A DNA stretch of 64,000 bases from G963665495 sp963665495 (GCA_963665495.1 OY762289.1:2356001-2420000), one strand, 5' to 3'. Counted from the stretch's first letter, positions 8,243 to 17,232 are shown. Program-made: numbers and translations. Notes: generated from the letters alone by a model not told the origin.

Positions 8243-8911
8243 ATGTTTAATGCGGAAAAACTCTTGGGGGGCCTGCTGAACGGCGGTATGACCTCTCGTT
8301 CCGATCTTCCGGTGGGCGCCATCGGCCTTGGTGTCCTTGGTGTGGCTTTTGCCGCTGCTGATCACTTTCTTAACAAGGACAAACAACCTCAGACCTCTTT
8401 TCCAGGGGGCGTGCAACAACCATCCATGGCCCCGCCGCCTCCTGCCTCCCCGATTTCTCAGGGACAGACAAGCATGGCTCCGCCGCCTCCGCCTGCGCCC
8501 GGACAAAGCGGCCAGGCTGCTCCGCCCCCTGCCCCTGCAGCGCAGACTGCTCAGGTTCCTCAGAACGAACAAAACGCCATTTTCCTGATCCGGGCCATGA
8601 TCGCCGCGGCCAACGCCGACGGTATCATCGATGCCGAAGAGTTCATGCAGATAATGGACAGGCTGGAACAGGTGGGCCTCAGCAGTGAGGAGCGCGATTT
8701 TCTGAAAAAAGAAATGAAAAGCCCGCTGAATGTTGAGCAGGTTGCCGAACAGGCCCTGTCCGCCGGATTGGCCCAGGAGGCCTACGCGGCTTCCTTGCTG
8801 GCCATCACCATAGATACGCAGGCGGAACAGGAGTATCTCGACACCCTGCGCGGACTTCTGGCCCTTTCACAGGACCAGGCGGACCAACTGCACGCGGAAC
8901 TTTCCAAATAA
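8243..8911 (+). CDS. DUF533 / TerB-like membrane-associated protein
   Basis: A 222-residue protein of the YebE/DUF533 kind. The N-terminus (MFNAEKLLGGLLNGG) and a Gly/Ala-rich hydrophobic stretch at about 25-45 resemble the family's membrane-anchoring region. A Pro/Ala/Gln-rich linker covers about 55-110. The C-terminal 110 residues form an alpha-helical domain with 'IRAMIAAANADGIIDAEEF', the TerB-like phrase in which acidic residues can bind metal. A GGGAG precedes the ATG. The gene lies between a secreted protein and a GYF-AIM24 protein, suggesting a joint envelope function that the sequence does not define. Confidence 0.8.
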   Translation: MFNAEKLLGGLLNGGMTSRSDLPVGAIGLGVLGVAFAAADHFLNKDKQPQTSFPGGVQQPSMAPPPPASPISQGQTSMAPPPPPAPGQSGQAAPPPAPAAQTAQVPQNEQNAIFLIRAMIAAANADGIIDAEEFMQIMDRLEQVGLSSEERDFLKKEMKSPLNVEQVAEQALSAGLAQEAYAASLLAITIDTQAEQEYLDTLRGLLALSQDQADQLHAELSK

Positions 8912-8939
8912 GTGTGAAACTGGTTCATACGCCGAACCG

Positions 8940-8964
8940 CTCCGTGACTGGGGAGAGTACGGAG
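8940..8964 (+). other. Six-bp hairpin before GYF-AIM24 gene
   Basis: CTCCGT and ACGGAG flank a 13-base loop in the 115-base gap upstream of the next gene. There is no T run, so it is unlikely to be a terminator. Confidence 0.3.
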
Positions 8965-9026
8965 CAGTCCAACCGTGCGGCTTTGCGCCATGCCTGCCGC
9001 ACCTGCATTAGATAAGGAGAACACCT

Positions 9027-10028
9027 ATGTCGCAATGGTATTTAAGCTATGGAGGCCAGACTGAAGGCCCCATGGATCTTGCACAGGCCCAGGCACGCGT
9101 ACAGGCAGATCCCAACGGTTATGCCTGGCGGGAAGGCTATGCGGAATGGCTGCCCATACGCCAGGTGGCCGAACTCAGCAACGAGCCAGCCAGCGTTGTG
9201 GCCCCTGCCCCGCCGCCTGCTGCGCGCGCTGCCGCAGCCGACGAAATCGACTTCAAAATCATGGGCGCTGAAATGCAATTCGTCGAAATCGAGCTGGACC
9301 CGGGCGAAAGCGCCGTGGCCGAAGCAGGCGCCATGATGTACAAAGAGCCTGACGTGCATATGGAAGCCGTATTCGGCGACGGTTCGGCCTCTTCCGGATC
9401 CGGCGGTTTCATGGGCAAGCTGATGAGTGCGGGCAAACGCTTGCTTACCGGTGAAGGCCTGTTCATGACGCTGTTTACGCACACGGGCCAGGGTAAAGCC
9501 CACGTGGCTTTCGGCGCGCCTTATCCGGGCAATATCATCCCGGTGCCGCTGCCCGGAGTCAACGGTACGCTGATCTGTCAGAAAGACTGTTTTCTCTGTG
9601 CCGCACGCGGCGTACAGATCGGCATCTATTTTCAACGCAAGATCCTCACCGGACTTTTTGGCGGCGAGGGCTTTATCATGCAGCGCCTTGACGGCGACGG
9701 TATGGTCTTTGTGCATGCGGGCGGAACGGTTGTCGAACGCGAGTTGCAACCCGGCGAAACAATGCATGTGGACACGGGCTGCGTGGTGGCTTTCGAGCAA
9801 AGCGTGGACTTCGACATTCAACAGGCCGGAAACATCAAAACATCTCTGTTTGGCGGCGAAGGACTTTTCTTCGCCGTGCTGCGCGGGCCCGGCAGAGTAT
9901 GGCTGCAATCCCTGCCCTTCTCGCGCCTGGCCGGGCGTATGCTCCAGGCGGCACCGCAAAAAGGCGGCAGCGTGGGCGAAGGTTCAATCCTCGGCAGTCT
10001 CGGCAATCTTCTGGACGGCGACAACTAG
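9027..10028 (+). CDS. GYF_2-AIM24 family protein
   Basis: A 333-residue cytoplasmic protein with two modules. Residues 1-55 are a GYF_2-type domain (WYLSYGGQTEGPMDLAQAQ ... YAWREGYAEWLPI), usually a protein-interaction module. After a Pro/Ala linker, about 75-305 match the TIGR00266/AIM24 beta-sandwich family, with 'EMQFVEIELDPGESAVAEAGAMMY', Gly-rich turns and 'GLFGGEGFIMQRLDGDG'. The biochemical role of this family is not settled. AAGGAG lies just before the ATG. Downstream hairpins end the unit. The combination with DUF533/TerB-like proteins recalls tellurite-resistance-type gene neighbourhoods, but no ter core genes are present. Confidence 0.85.
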   Translation: MSQWYLSYGGQTEGPMDLAQAQARVQADPNGYAWREGYAEWLPIRQVAELSNEPASVVAPAPPPAARAAAADEIDFKIMGAEMQFVEIELDPGESAVAEAGAMMYKEPDVHMEAVFGDGSASSGSGGFMGKLMSAGKRLLTGEGLFMTLFTHTGQGKAHVAFGAPYPGNIIPVPLPGVNGTLICQKDCFLCAARGVQIGIYFQRKILTGLFGGEGFIMQRLDGDGMVFVHAGGTVVERELQPGETMHVDTGCVVAFEQSVDFDIQQAGNIKTSLFGGEGLFFAVLRGPGRVWLQSLPFSRLAGRMLQAAPQKGGSVGEGSILGSLGNLLDGDN

Positions 10029-10037
10029 CGTACGTCT

Positions 10038-10064
10038 CGTCTAAAGCTTTTCAAGCTTTAGACG
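10038..10064. repeat. Perfect 12-bp palindromic hairpin after AIM24 gene
   Basis: CGTCTAAAGCTT and its exact complement AAGCTTTAGACG are separated by TTC. It starts ten bases after the AIM24 stop codon and is not followed by a T run. It may protect the 3' end of the mRNA or be a protein-binding site; a stronger terminator lies 23 bases further on. Confidence 0.55.
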
Positions 10065-10086
10065 CTCTCATCAAAACAGTCAGAGT

Positions 10087-10125
10087 CCGCATCGGGCGTA
10101 TTCCCCCGATGCGGGTTCTTTTATT
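10087..10125 (+). terminator. Intrinsic terminator of the AIM24 unit
   Basis: CCGCATCGGG at 10087-10096 pairs exactly with CCCGATGCGG at 10105-10114 and is followed by GTTCTTTTATT. Orientation fits the upstream plus-strand genes. Confidence 0.8.
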
Positions 10126-10162
10126 ACCAGATTCTTCCCTGATTGCTCGCCGACTCCGGGCG

Positions 10163-10194
10163 ATAAAAAAAGCTGCCAACTAAGTGGCAGCTTT
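10163..10194 (-). terminator. Intrinsic terminator of the XRE regulator gene
   Basis: On the minus strand AAAGCTGCCA pairs with TGGCAGCTTT (10-bp perfect stem, six-base loop) and runs directly into T bases. It lies about 54 bases beyond the stop of the minus-strand regulator gene. Confidence 0.85.
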
Positions 10195-10247
10195 GAAAAA
10201 AAAACTATCTGAAAACCAGACGCTCGCGCCTGGACATTGATCTGCGA

Positions 10248-10550
10248 TCAGGCACTCTCCGAAGCAACACTGGGGTTTTGCAAACGTTCCTGGTCCGCCG
10301 GGTGGAAACTCATGTAAGGCATCATGCTGGGATATTTCTCACGCAGGATGATCTCCAGGAAATCATGCTTGTCCACCTGCAGCACTTCCGCGTATTCCTC
10401 CCATTTATCCAGTGGAAAGACAGCCTTACCGTTTTCAAGGTAACCTATGAAGTTACCATAGCGATACCCCAGCGCCTTGCCGAGTTCGGCCTGCGTCAAT
10501 TTGAGACGCTCCCGGTTTTTTTTGATAAAATCACCGATAATGTTTGCCAC
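10248..10550 (-). CDS. Small XRE-family DNA-binding protein
   Basis: A 100-residue protein with a helix-turn-helix of the XRE/Cro type at about 5-60: MANIIGDFIKKNRERLKLTQ then AELGKALGYRYGNFIGYLENG. The rest is a short helical tail without a known domain. I place the start at a GTG (10550) because AGAAGG lies eight bases upstream; a TTG six codons further upstream is the alternative. The gene is 128 bases downstream of a PocR-domain kinase on the same strand, so the regulator may serve that signalling unit or be independent. Confidence 0.8.
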   Translation of the reverse strand: MANIIGDFIKKNRERLKLTQAELGKALGYRYGNFIGYLENGKAVFPLDKWEEYAEVLQVDKHDFLEIILREKYPSMMPYMSFHPADQERLQNPSVASESA

Positions 10551-10678
10551 TATTCGTATCCTTCTCAAATAAAAAAATCTTTTCCCAGGGCGCCCGTATT
10601 CCGGGCCCCGGCCCCGCCCGCAAGAATTCTGCTGATTACCCAGTATCCAGGTCAGAATAGTAAACTAATCGATTGCTG

Positions 10679-12745
10679 TCAATTTTCAGCTTTTTCCAGA
10701 TGTTCGGCCGGTTGCCCCATAGCCTTGCGTATGGCATGCAACAACCGCCCTTTGATATAGGGTTTGGCCACAAATCCCCGAATCCGCTCCCGCACAGTCG
10801 CGTTTTTGATAAACGCATTGGTCAGGTACGCGCTGGCCACAAGGATGTGCAGGTCTGGATTTCTCTCCAGGAGCTTCTCAATGCACACTTCACCGCCCAT
10901 GCCGGGCATCACCAGATCCATAATAACCAGGGAGATACGCGCGGCGTTCTCGCAGTAGACCTCATAGGCTTCCTCGCCGCTCATGGCCTCCAGAACCGTA
11001 TATCCGTAGTTATGCAGATATTCTTTGCCCCGGTGCAGGATATACGGATCGTCATCCACCAAGAGAATGGTTTCATACCCGCCCACCGGAAACTGAATCA
11101 GCGGTTTCACATCCCTGACCGCCGGTAGAAAAATACTCAGGCAGGCGCCTTTGCCCGGTATATTTTCACAGGTAACATAGCCGGAGTGATTCTTTACGAA
11201 AGTATATACGGCGGTAAGCCCCAACCCGTGCCCCTGCCCCGGAGGTTTGCTCGTATAAAAAGGTTCGAACAGGCGCAAGATATCTTCCTCGGACAGGCCG
11301 TGCCCTTCGTCGATGAAACGAATCAGAATATAGCGGCCGTCCTGGAGGTCCGGGTGCTGGGCCAGTTCTTCCGGCGGAGGTATCATGTCTTCTGTTGTGA
11401 TCAATAGCTTTCCACCATGGGGCATGGAGTCCTTGGCATTGAGAATCAGATTCATGAAGACCTGAAATAATTGGACTGGATCCCCTTTTTCCACTTTGGA
11501 CAAGGCGTTCAGCTCGAGTTCGATCTCCACCGACTGAGACAAAAGCGTCCGCAACGAACGTTCCACCTGCCGGATCAGCTGATTCACGTCCACTACCTGG
11601 CGGCAACAGACTTCATCTTCTCGAAACATCAGGAGATGCTGGGTCAGTTCACTGGTTTTGGTGACGGCAAATTCGATTTCCCGCAATTTTTGATAACGCG
11701 GGCTGTCCATGTCTTCCTGGGCCAGCAGCAGTTCCACGTTGGTGCCGATAATCTGCGCAAAATTATTGAAATCATGCGCAACCCCTGTGGCAAGATTGGC
11801 AATGGCTTCCATCTTCTGCGCATTGGCCATTTCCAGCTGGGCTTTTTGTACGGCCTCTTCGGCTTCCTTCTGCGCCGTGACATCAAAAAGATGCAGCAGC
11901 AAAGCCTGTTCGGACTGCCAGTTCACCTGTGTGGCATTGATATGTACCCAGCGCGGGTAGCCCAGCCGGGTGTCCAGCTGCACGCTGCCCAGGGTTGCGG
12001 TGGCTCCGGTTTTCTGCACATCTGCAAAAAAATGCTGCACACCGGCCTTGTCCTTATCATGGACAAGGGTCAAAAACTCCTGGCCGGGTCCGATATTGCT
12101 GACCACTTTCTGATTGGCGAAAACCACCTTTCCGTTTTGTACGATCAAAATAGCTTCGCCGGCATTTTCCACAACCAGACGGTAACGGTATTCAGACTCC
12201 TTGAGGTTGGCATTGCTTTCCATCAATTCAACCCTGCGCAAGCCCATTTCACCAAACAAGGCGGCCAGCCTGGCAAAAAACGCGAGAACCGGTTTAATCT
12301 TTTCTTCTGGAAAAATGGGAACCTTTGCGACCGCCTGGAGATAGGTCTCTTCATCAAAAGAAAATCTACGAGCCTGTTCCTTGAAAAAATCCATGTCGGG
12401 CGGATGTTGTAAAAACTGCCCCATGTATAAATTGGCGATAATCTCCCCCTGGACCCGAATCGGCGCAGAAGCTTCGTATAACCCGTTGGCACACTGATAA
12501 ACGCCGCCATCCGGATCGTTGGCGAACTTACGCGACAGGTAGATATCGCTTTGCAGGCAGCGATTTTTGACTTCCGGATGCTTGCGGTGAAAATTCTCAC
12601 AGATGTCCTGCCAATTGCATTTCATCCAGATATGCCCGTCAACGTCGATAATCGCAGTGGCGGATATGCCCGCTATCTCGGAAAGGCGTTTAGCCAGCTT
12701 GTATATGGTGGGGAGATCAAAAATCTCATCGAGCCCGTATTTCAC
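10679..12745 (-). CDS. PocR-domain hybrid histidine kinase (PocR-PAS-HisKA-HATPase-REC)
   Basis: A soluble 688-residue kinase. Residues 1-165 form a PocR ligand-binding domain, with conserved Cys at 43, 49, 63 and 85 (the last in YQCANGLYEASAPI); such domains bind small molecules or metal-linked ligands. A PAS domain follows at about 185-290, then HisKA with His324 in GVAHDFNNF, the NtrB-like form, HATPase_c with DEGHGL and GQGHGLGLTAV, and a C-terminal receiver with Asp610 (VIMDLVMPGMGG). Translation starts with GTG after a GGGGTGA. No DNA-binding output is attached; the small XRE gene downstream and unknown partners are candidates for output. Confidence 0.9.
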   Translation of the reverse strand: MKYGLDEIFDLPTIYKLAKRLSEIAGISATAIIDVDGHIWMKCNWQDICENFHRKHPEVKNRCLQSDIYLSRKFANDPDGGVYQCANGLYEASAPIRVQGEIIANLYMGQFLQHPPDMDFFKEQARRFSFDEETYLQAVAKVPIFPEEKIKPVLAFFARLAALFGEMGLRRVELMESNANLKESEYRYRLVVENAGEAILIVQNGKVVFANQKVVSNIGPGQEFLTLVHDKDKAGVQHFFADVQKTGATATLGSVQLDTRLGYPRWVHINATQVNWQSEQALLLHLFDVTAQKEAEEAVQKAQLEMANAQKMEAIANLATGVAHDFNNFAQIIGTNVELLLAQEDMDSPRYQKLREIEFAVTKTSELTQHLLMFREDEVCCRQVVDVNQLIRQVERSLRTLLSQSVEIELELNALSKVEKGDPVQLFQVFMNLILNAKDSMPHGGKLLITTEDMIPPPEELAQHPDLQDGRYILIRFIDEGHGLSEEDILRLFEPFYTSKPPGQGHGLGLTAVYTFVKNHSGYVTCENIPGKGACLSIFLPAVRDVKPLIQFPVGGYETILLVDDDPYILHRGKEYLHNYGYTVLEAMSGEEAYEVYCENAARISLVIMDLVMPGMGGEVCIEKLLERNPDLHILVASAYLTNAFIKNATVRERIRGFVAKPYIKGRLLHAIRKAMGQPAEHLEKAEN

Positions 12746-13075
12746 AACATCACCCCGCGTACCTTTTCCAACTACGAAAAAAAGAACAACGCCGGTACCT
12801 GCTCTGAATATTCTGAAGAACCGCGATCCAATGGCAACCGAAATACCCTACATTTTTGTACCATCTTACCTCTATTCCCATCAAAAGATAGCCCATTTTT
12901 TATTAAAATATATTAATATATTACATTGAAAAAACCAGCAATACCCGGCATTTTCCGCATTTCCCCGTCGTAGCGCGTTGCGCCATTGCCCCCCTTTACA
13001 GAAGCCTTGAAAATTACATATGATATGTAATTAACTAGCGACGATAGCAATATAATTTCAGAGGCGGCCCAACTC
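12746..13075. other. 330-base divergent intergenic region
   Basis: This AT-rich gap separates the divergently transcribed PocR kinase and Ser/Thr kinase genes, so it must hold promoters for both. It contains two perfect palindromes, AATATATTAATATATT at 12907-12922 and a 21-base one at 13012-13032. I see no gene in it. Confidence 0.6.
13012..13032. promoter_or_regulatory. 21-bp perfect palindrome upstream of Ser/Thr kinase gene
   Basis: The half site AATTACATAT is followed by one central G and the exact complement ATATGTAATT. It lies 43 bases before the kinase start codon, overlapping a possible TTGAAA -35 box at 13007-13012. Symmetry and position indicate an operator; the regulator is not identified. 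Confidence 0.5.
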
Positions 13076-15076
13076 GTGAACATGTTGTGCAAAAATATCA
13101 TCCTGAACGAACTGAAAGAACGGGAACCCCTTTTCGGACGCTGGCGCGTGGGCAAATTTATCGGCGCCGGGGCCAATGGTTGTGTTTTCACCATTGAGCG
13201 GGAAGATCTCGGGCAAAAATTCATTGCGGCCATCAAGGTCATTCCTCTCAGCGCACCCCGGGACGAAGACGACCCCACCGGAGCAACGCTGCAGGAGACC
13301 ATCGGCAAAGACGCCCGCGAAATTCTGCATATGTACAACCTGGCCGGCCATACCAACATCGTCGGCTGGCACAATCACGACATCATTTCCGTCGAGGACG
13401 AAGATTCCGTCCATGTCCATATCCTGGTGATGATGGACTATCTTCCCAATTCGCTGGCAAAAGAGCTGAAAAAAGGGCCGCTCCCCTGGCAAAACGCGGT
13501 GGAGATCCTGATAGGCTGCCTCAAAGGACTGGAACATATTCACGCGCGGAATATCGTGCACCGCGACATCAAGCCGGAAAACATTTTCATTGCCGCTGAC
13601 GGAACGCCTAAAATCGGCGATTTCGGCATTTCCAGACAGGTCAGCGATGCGACACAGGCCAAAACAGTCGCCGGCACTCCTTTGTATATGGCGCCGGAAG
13701 TCTATTCCGACCCTTTCGGCATGGGGTACGGCCTGAAATGCGACATCTATTCGCTCGGACTGGTGGGCTACGAGATGATCGAAGGCTATCTGCCTTTTGA
13801 AGAAGAATCCGATACCACCCAGGGCATGGTAAAAAAGCGTTTTTCCGGAGAGCCCATCGAATTTTCTGCAACTACACCCGCTCCTCTCAAAAAAGCGCTG
13901 TTGCGGGCTCTGGCCTATGATCCGGACCGGCGTTTTCCCACTGTGCAGGCCTTCCGCGAAGCGCTCGAACGCGTCCTGCAGCCGCAGCAGATCAACAGCC
14001 TGCTGCCCGGCTCGAAACTTTTCAAAGCACGTCCGCTTTCCGAAATACAGGAAACGCGCCAGGATCCTAAAAAACGTCTGGTGCGTTCGCGAACCGCTCC
14101 TCCCACCGGGCAACCGGCCAAAGCAACTCTGGACCGTACCACCAGCGGTAACACGCAAACCCGTTCGTTCCTCACTATGGGAGGCAAAAGTCCCCAAAAC
14201 TTATCCGGCGGGATAGAGGCGGATTCTGATGGCGGCATTGAAGCGACGCAAACCATGATGCGTACCATGGGCGCCACCATGCAGAGGCCTCCGGCGGCCC
14301 AACCCCGACAACGCCAGCAACCGCCGGCACGCCGGACTCCCGAGCCCGATGCGCGGCAACCCGCAGCCCCCAAAAAAGCCAGGCCGTCCAGAGAAGAACT
14401 TGACCTGACAATTGTCAACACGCCCGATCAGACGCTGGATAGCGGAGGAGGAAGCAAGCGCAGGCAAAGCCTCATCGGCGACACGCTTGATCAAAAAGAA
14501 CAGAAATTGCCGCAGGAGAGTCCCAAAACACCCCCCGCCGAACCAAAGCAGGAAGACAAAAAGCTCGTTTGGGAAGAAAAATCCGAACCTGAAACCGTAC
14601 ACGCATCTGGCCAGCCCCCGGAAAGAGAATTTCCCGCTGCATCAATGGATAAAACGCTGGCGGACCATCCTCTGGGCCAGCGCACCATGATCCGGCTGCT
14701 CGAAGCGGATCAGGCGGTAAATTTCGTCTATTACAGCAGGGAGATTTGCCAAAAATTCGTGGCCCTGGCCAAGCGTTTGTTCAAATTGCAAGGCTATGTC
14801 CCGCTGGAATTCAAAAACCGCTTTTCCTCACGCGTCAGTGAAGAAAAAATCTGCGCGCGCATCATTTCCATCGGTCTGGTTGAAGATATCGTTCTCGCGG
14901 AAATTGTTCCGCTGCCCGAGTTCGAACACGAACTCGCCTACCTGCTCGAACACCAGGCGTACCAGGTCATCCCGAAATATCTGGGGTTCACCTACAACCT
15001 GGGAGAAAACACCCACATCAAGCCCGACCATCTGCAGCTTTTGAGTTTTTCCATATACGACAAAAATGAGGACTGA
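13076..15076 (+). CDS. Eukaryotic-type Ser/Thr protein kinase with novel C-terminal domain
   Basis: A 666-residue kinase. The Hanks-type domain covers about 20-320: glycine loop FIGAGANGCVF (28-38), catalytic Lys54 in AAIKVI, HRD at 162-164 (VHRDIKPENI), DFG at 182-184 and APE at 206-208, so all catalytic residues are present. A Pro/Gln/Arg-rich low-complexity linker with several Thr-x-x-x-Met and DxT repeats fills about 330-525. The last 135 residues form a folded domain that I do not recognise. There is no membrane helix. GTG at 13076 and ATG at 13082 are both possible starts. The gene converges on the OmpA-type gene ten bases away; targets are unknown. Confidence 0.92.
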   Translation: MNMLCKNIILNELKEREPLFGRWRVGKFIGAGANGCVFTIEREDLGQKFIAAIKVIPLSAPRDEDDPTGATLQETIGKDAREILHMYNLAGHTNIVGWHNHDIISVEDEDSVHVHILVMMDYLPNSLAKELKKGPLPWQNAVEILIGCLKGLEHIHARNIVHRDIKPENIFIAADGTPKIGDFGISRQVSDATQAKTVAGTPLYMAPEVYSDPFGMGYGLKCDIYSLGLVGYEMIEGYLPFEEESDTTQGMVKKRFSGEPIEFSATTPAPLKKALLRALAYDPDRRFPTVQAFREALERVLQPQQINSLLPGSKLFKARPLSEIQETRQDPKKRLVRSRTAPPTGQPAKATLDRTTSGNTQTRSFLTMGGKSPQNLSGGIEADSDGGIEATQTMMRTMGATMQRPPAAQPRQRQQPPARRTPEPDARQPAAPKKARPSREELDLTIVNTPDQTLDSGGGSKRRQSLIGDTLDQKEQKLPQESPKTPPAEPKQEDKKLVWEEKSEPETVHASGQPPEREFPAASMDKTLADHPLGQRTMIRLLEADQAVNFVYYSREICQKFVALAKRLFKLQGYVPLEFKNRFSSRVSEEKICARIISIGLVEDIVLAEIVPLPEFEHELAYLLEHQAYQVIPKYLGFTYNLGENTHIKPDHLQLLSFSIYDKNED

Positions 15077-15085
15077 TCCCGCCCC

Positions 15086-16435
15086 CTACTGGAGGCGGAG
15101 ATCATTGGAAACAATAATTTCCACCCGACGGTTTTTGGCTCTTCCTTCCGGAGTATCGTTGTCTCCGACTGGTTCGTAATAAGAGCGCCCCACCGCAGCC
15201 AGTCGCTCAGGATTCACGCCGGCCTTGTTGACAAGATAACGGACCACCGCCGCGGCCCGTTTGGCCGACAGCTCCCAATTGGAGGGAACCCAGTACAAAA
15301 AGGCCGCCTTGATATCCACATCGTCCGTATGCCCGACGACGTAAATCTGCTTGTTCTGAAACTCGCTGAACGTTTTCTGGAGCTTCTGCAGAACCTCTCT
15401 GCCTTTTGGCGTAATGTGCGAGCTTCCAGATGGGAACAGAATCTGCCCGACAATCTGAATTTTAACTTTGTCTTTGAACTGCTCGATGGTCACTTCCTTG
15501 TCGTTGACCTCCTGTTTGAGGTCTTTGATCAGGGATTCATAGGTCTTTTTGACTTCCGCCACATCATCGTCCGTGGGCTTTCCACCCTGTTCCTGCAAAT
15601 CTTTCCGACAGGTGGCGATCTCCGTTGTCAGCTGGGAAACCTGCGTCTCCAAAGCGGCGCATTTCGCCGCGGAGTCATCTTCCCCGGTGCTCACGGGCTT
15701 TCTACAGCTATCCAGATCCGCCTGAAGACGGCTGATTTCCTTTTCCAGGGCATCGATACGCGAGTCCTGCGCGCCGTTTTCCGGAGCTGATGAAACAGGT
15801 TGCTCAGAGACGGCGGCAGTGACCGCTGTTGCGCTTTTTTCCCGTTCCTTAGCCTCTGCGAGCTGCTGTTCGCAGGTTGTAAGCCTGTCGGCCAGCTCAC
15901 CTGTTTCCTTGGTGTCCTGAAGCGTTTCCTGCAGTTTGTCCTGATTTTCCGCAAGGTCTTTCCTGCACTTCTCCAATTCCTGGCCCTCGGAGGTCAACTC
16001 AGTGATACGCTTGTCCGCAGTCTCAAGCTTTTCAGCCAGTGTTGCGCATTCCGCTAGCTGCTGTTGCTGCTCCTTGAGCGTATTTTCATTTTTCTGTTGC
16101 TGCTGTCCGTATTCCCGTATCCGCTGCTGCAAGGCACTGAGCCTGTCGTCACCGGAATTGCGCAGTTTCTCCAGCTGGCCGCGAACATTGGACAGCTCTC
16201 TATCGGCGGACTGCTTGTCCTGTTCCGCTTGCTCCAGCGAGCTGTTGGCGCGGTTCAGATCGAATTTTGTCTGGGAAAGTTCTTTTTCCAGCGTTTCCAG
16301 AGTGGAATTCTGCGAATAATAGGTCACCAGGAGATACGCGGTCACCGCGACAAGTAAAACCAAAAGAATGGCGAGAATGACAGTGGCGCTGCCCGCACCG
16401 TATTGTCTGGATTTTTTCGCACCTGCTGTCCTCAT
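15086..16435 (-). CDS. OmpA-family protein with membrane anchor and long coiled coil
   Basis: A 449-residue envelope protein. It has an N-terminal membrane helix (about 15-40, SATVILAILLVLLVAV), a Gln/Glu-rich coiled coil from about 45 to 300, and a C-terminal OmpA/MotB peptidoglycan-binding domain. In that domain 'LFPSGSSHITPKGREVLQKL' and 'VVGHTDDVDI ... LSAKRAAAVVRYL ... NRRVEI' are the family signatures. The architecture resembles MotB-like or ZapA-free spacers that link inner membrane and cell wall. The start at 16435 follows a perfect AGGAGG; a longer frame from 16471 lacks one. No MotA partner is nearby, so a motor role is not supported. Confidence 0.88.
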   Translation of the reverse strand: MRTAGAKKSRQYGAGSATVILAILLVLLVAVTAYLLVTYYSQNSTLETLEKELSQTKFDLNRANSSLEQAEQDKQSADRELSNVRGQLEKLRNSGDDRLSALQQRIREYGQQQQKNENTLKEQQQQLAECATLAEKLETADKRITELTSEGQELEKCRKDLAENQDKLQETLQDTKETGELADRLTTCEQQLAEAKEREKSATAVTAAVSEQPVSSAPENGAQDSRIDALEKEISRLQADLDSCRKPVSTGEDDSAAKCAALETQVSQLTTEIATCRKDLQEQGGKPTDDDVAEVKKTYESLIKDLKQEVNDKEVTIEQFKDKVKIQIVGQILFPSGSSHITPKGREVLQKLQKTFSEFQNKQIYVVGHTDDVDIKAAFLYWVPSNWELSAKRAAAVVRYLVNKAGVNPERLAAVGRSYYEPVGDNDTPEGRAKNRRVEIIVSNDLRLQ

Positions 16436-16801
16436 GCCGGACCTCCTCTTGTCTTTGGTAAATGGGACCAAGCTGGATAGAACCCGCCGCAGATTCTCAA
16501 ATCAGGTTATGCCTGAAAACGCGATTCAGAAAGCCTGTCACGAGACATCAGCAATCAGCCAGCATCAAGCTGCATTCGCAGCTTACAAATACTTAATGAA
16601 ATAGCACTGGAATCTGCGGCTATTCACCTGTCTATGGCGGAAAAACAACAAAAAATCAAACATACAATTACATTGCATGCTTTTACGACCTTAAATGATC
16701 GCACTTCCTTTCTCCGGAATATCGGACACGCTGTGCCGGCCGCTTGTCATCCCTTGCTAGACGCTGTTGCAGAGCAAAGCTGAAAGGTGTAAAAAACTGC
16801 C
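16436..16801. other. 366-base intergenic region
   Basis: Divergent gap between the OmpA-type gene and a small plus-strand frame. It is AT-rich and I find no clear promoter, repeat or RNA gene. Confidence 0.5.
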
Positions 16802-17038
16802 ATGATTAAAACACATGTCCCCGCCATCACGGGCGGGCTCAAAATTCGCATTTGGGATGCACTGCGTGTAGAAGCACAAAAGCGGGGACTGCCCGTGGCC
16901 GGATTCGTTCGCCGTATTTTTCAGCAGGCCATGCATTGCAGCCAGCAGCCACATACGCACTGCAACTGCCGCCCCCACACCTCCCAAAAACAGAAGGCCA
17001 TGCCGGGCCTGTTGCAAGACCAGCTGAACAAATCTTAG
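16802..17038 (+). CDS. Possible small ribbon-helix-helix protein
   Basis: A 78-residue frame. Residues 12-45 (GLKIRIWDALRVEAQKRGLP then VAGFVRRIFQQAM) follow the pattern of a ribbon-helix-helix DNA-binding fold: a basic strand, a helix with 'ALRxEAxxRG', then a second helix. The tail is rich in His, Gln and Cys and shows no domain. An AAGGTG lies about 13 bases before the ATG, which is long spacing. The gene stands alone before flaG. It could be spurious; the RHH resemblance is the main support. Confidence 0.4.
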   Translation: MIKTHVPAITGGLKIRIWDALRVEAQKRGLPVAGFVRRIFQQAMHCSQQPHTHCNCRPHTSQKQKAMPGLLQDQLNKS

Positions 17039-17204
17039 TTCCCTCCTTCTCGTTAAGGCGTATTGCGCAATCCGCCTGTTCCTTTCGTGTCAAAAACGGT
17101 TTTTTCCGTAAACCGATGCGGCATTTTTCGTCAGCCGATCTGTTCTGCCTGCTCTTATGGGACACAACAAAAAGCAAAAAATACACTTTTTTTCCACTTA
17201 CCTC

Positions 17205-17232
17205 TTAAGAATATTTGTCGTTCTGCCGATAA
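17205..17232 (+). promoter_or_regulatory. Sigma-28 (FliA) type promoter of flaG
   Basis: TTAAGAAT at 17205-17212 and an exact GCCGATAA at 17225-17232 are separated by 12 bases. This is close to the flagellar sigma-28 consensus TAAAGTTT-N11-GCCGATAA. It lies 94 bases before the flaG start. Confidence 0.75.

Noticed and set aside
13058..14197. 379-codon open frame opposite the Ser/Thr kinase
   Set aside because: It is the antisense of a complete kinase domain and has no ribosome binding site or family match.
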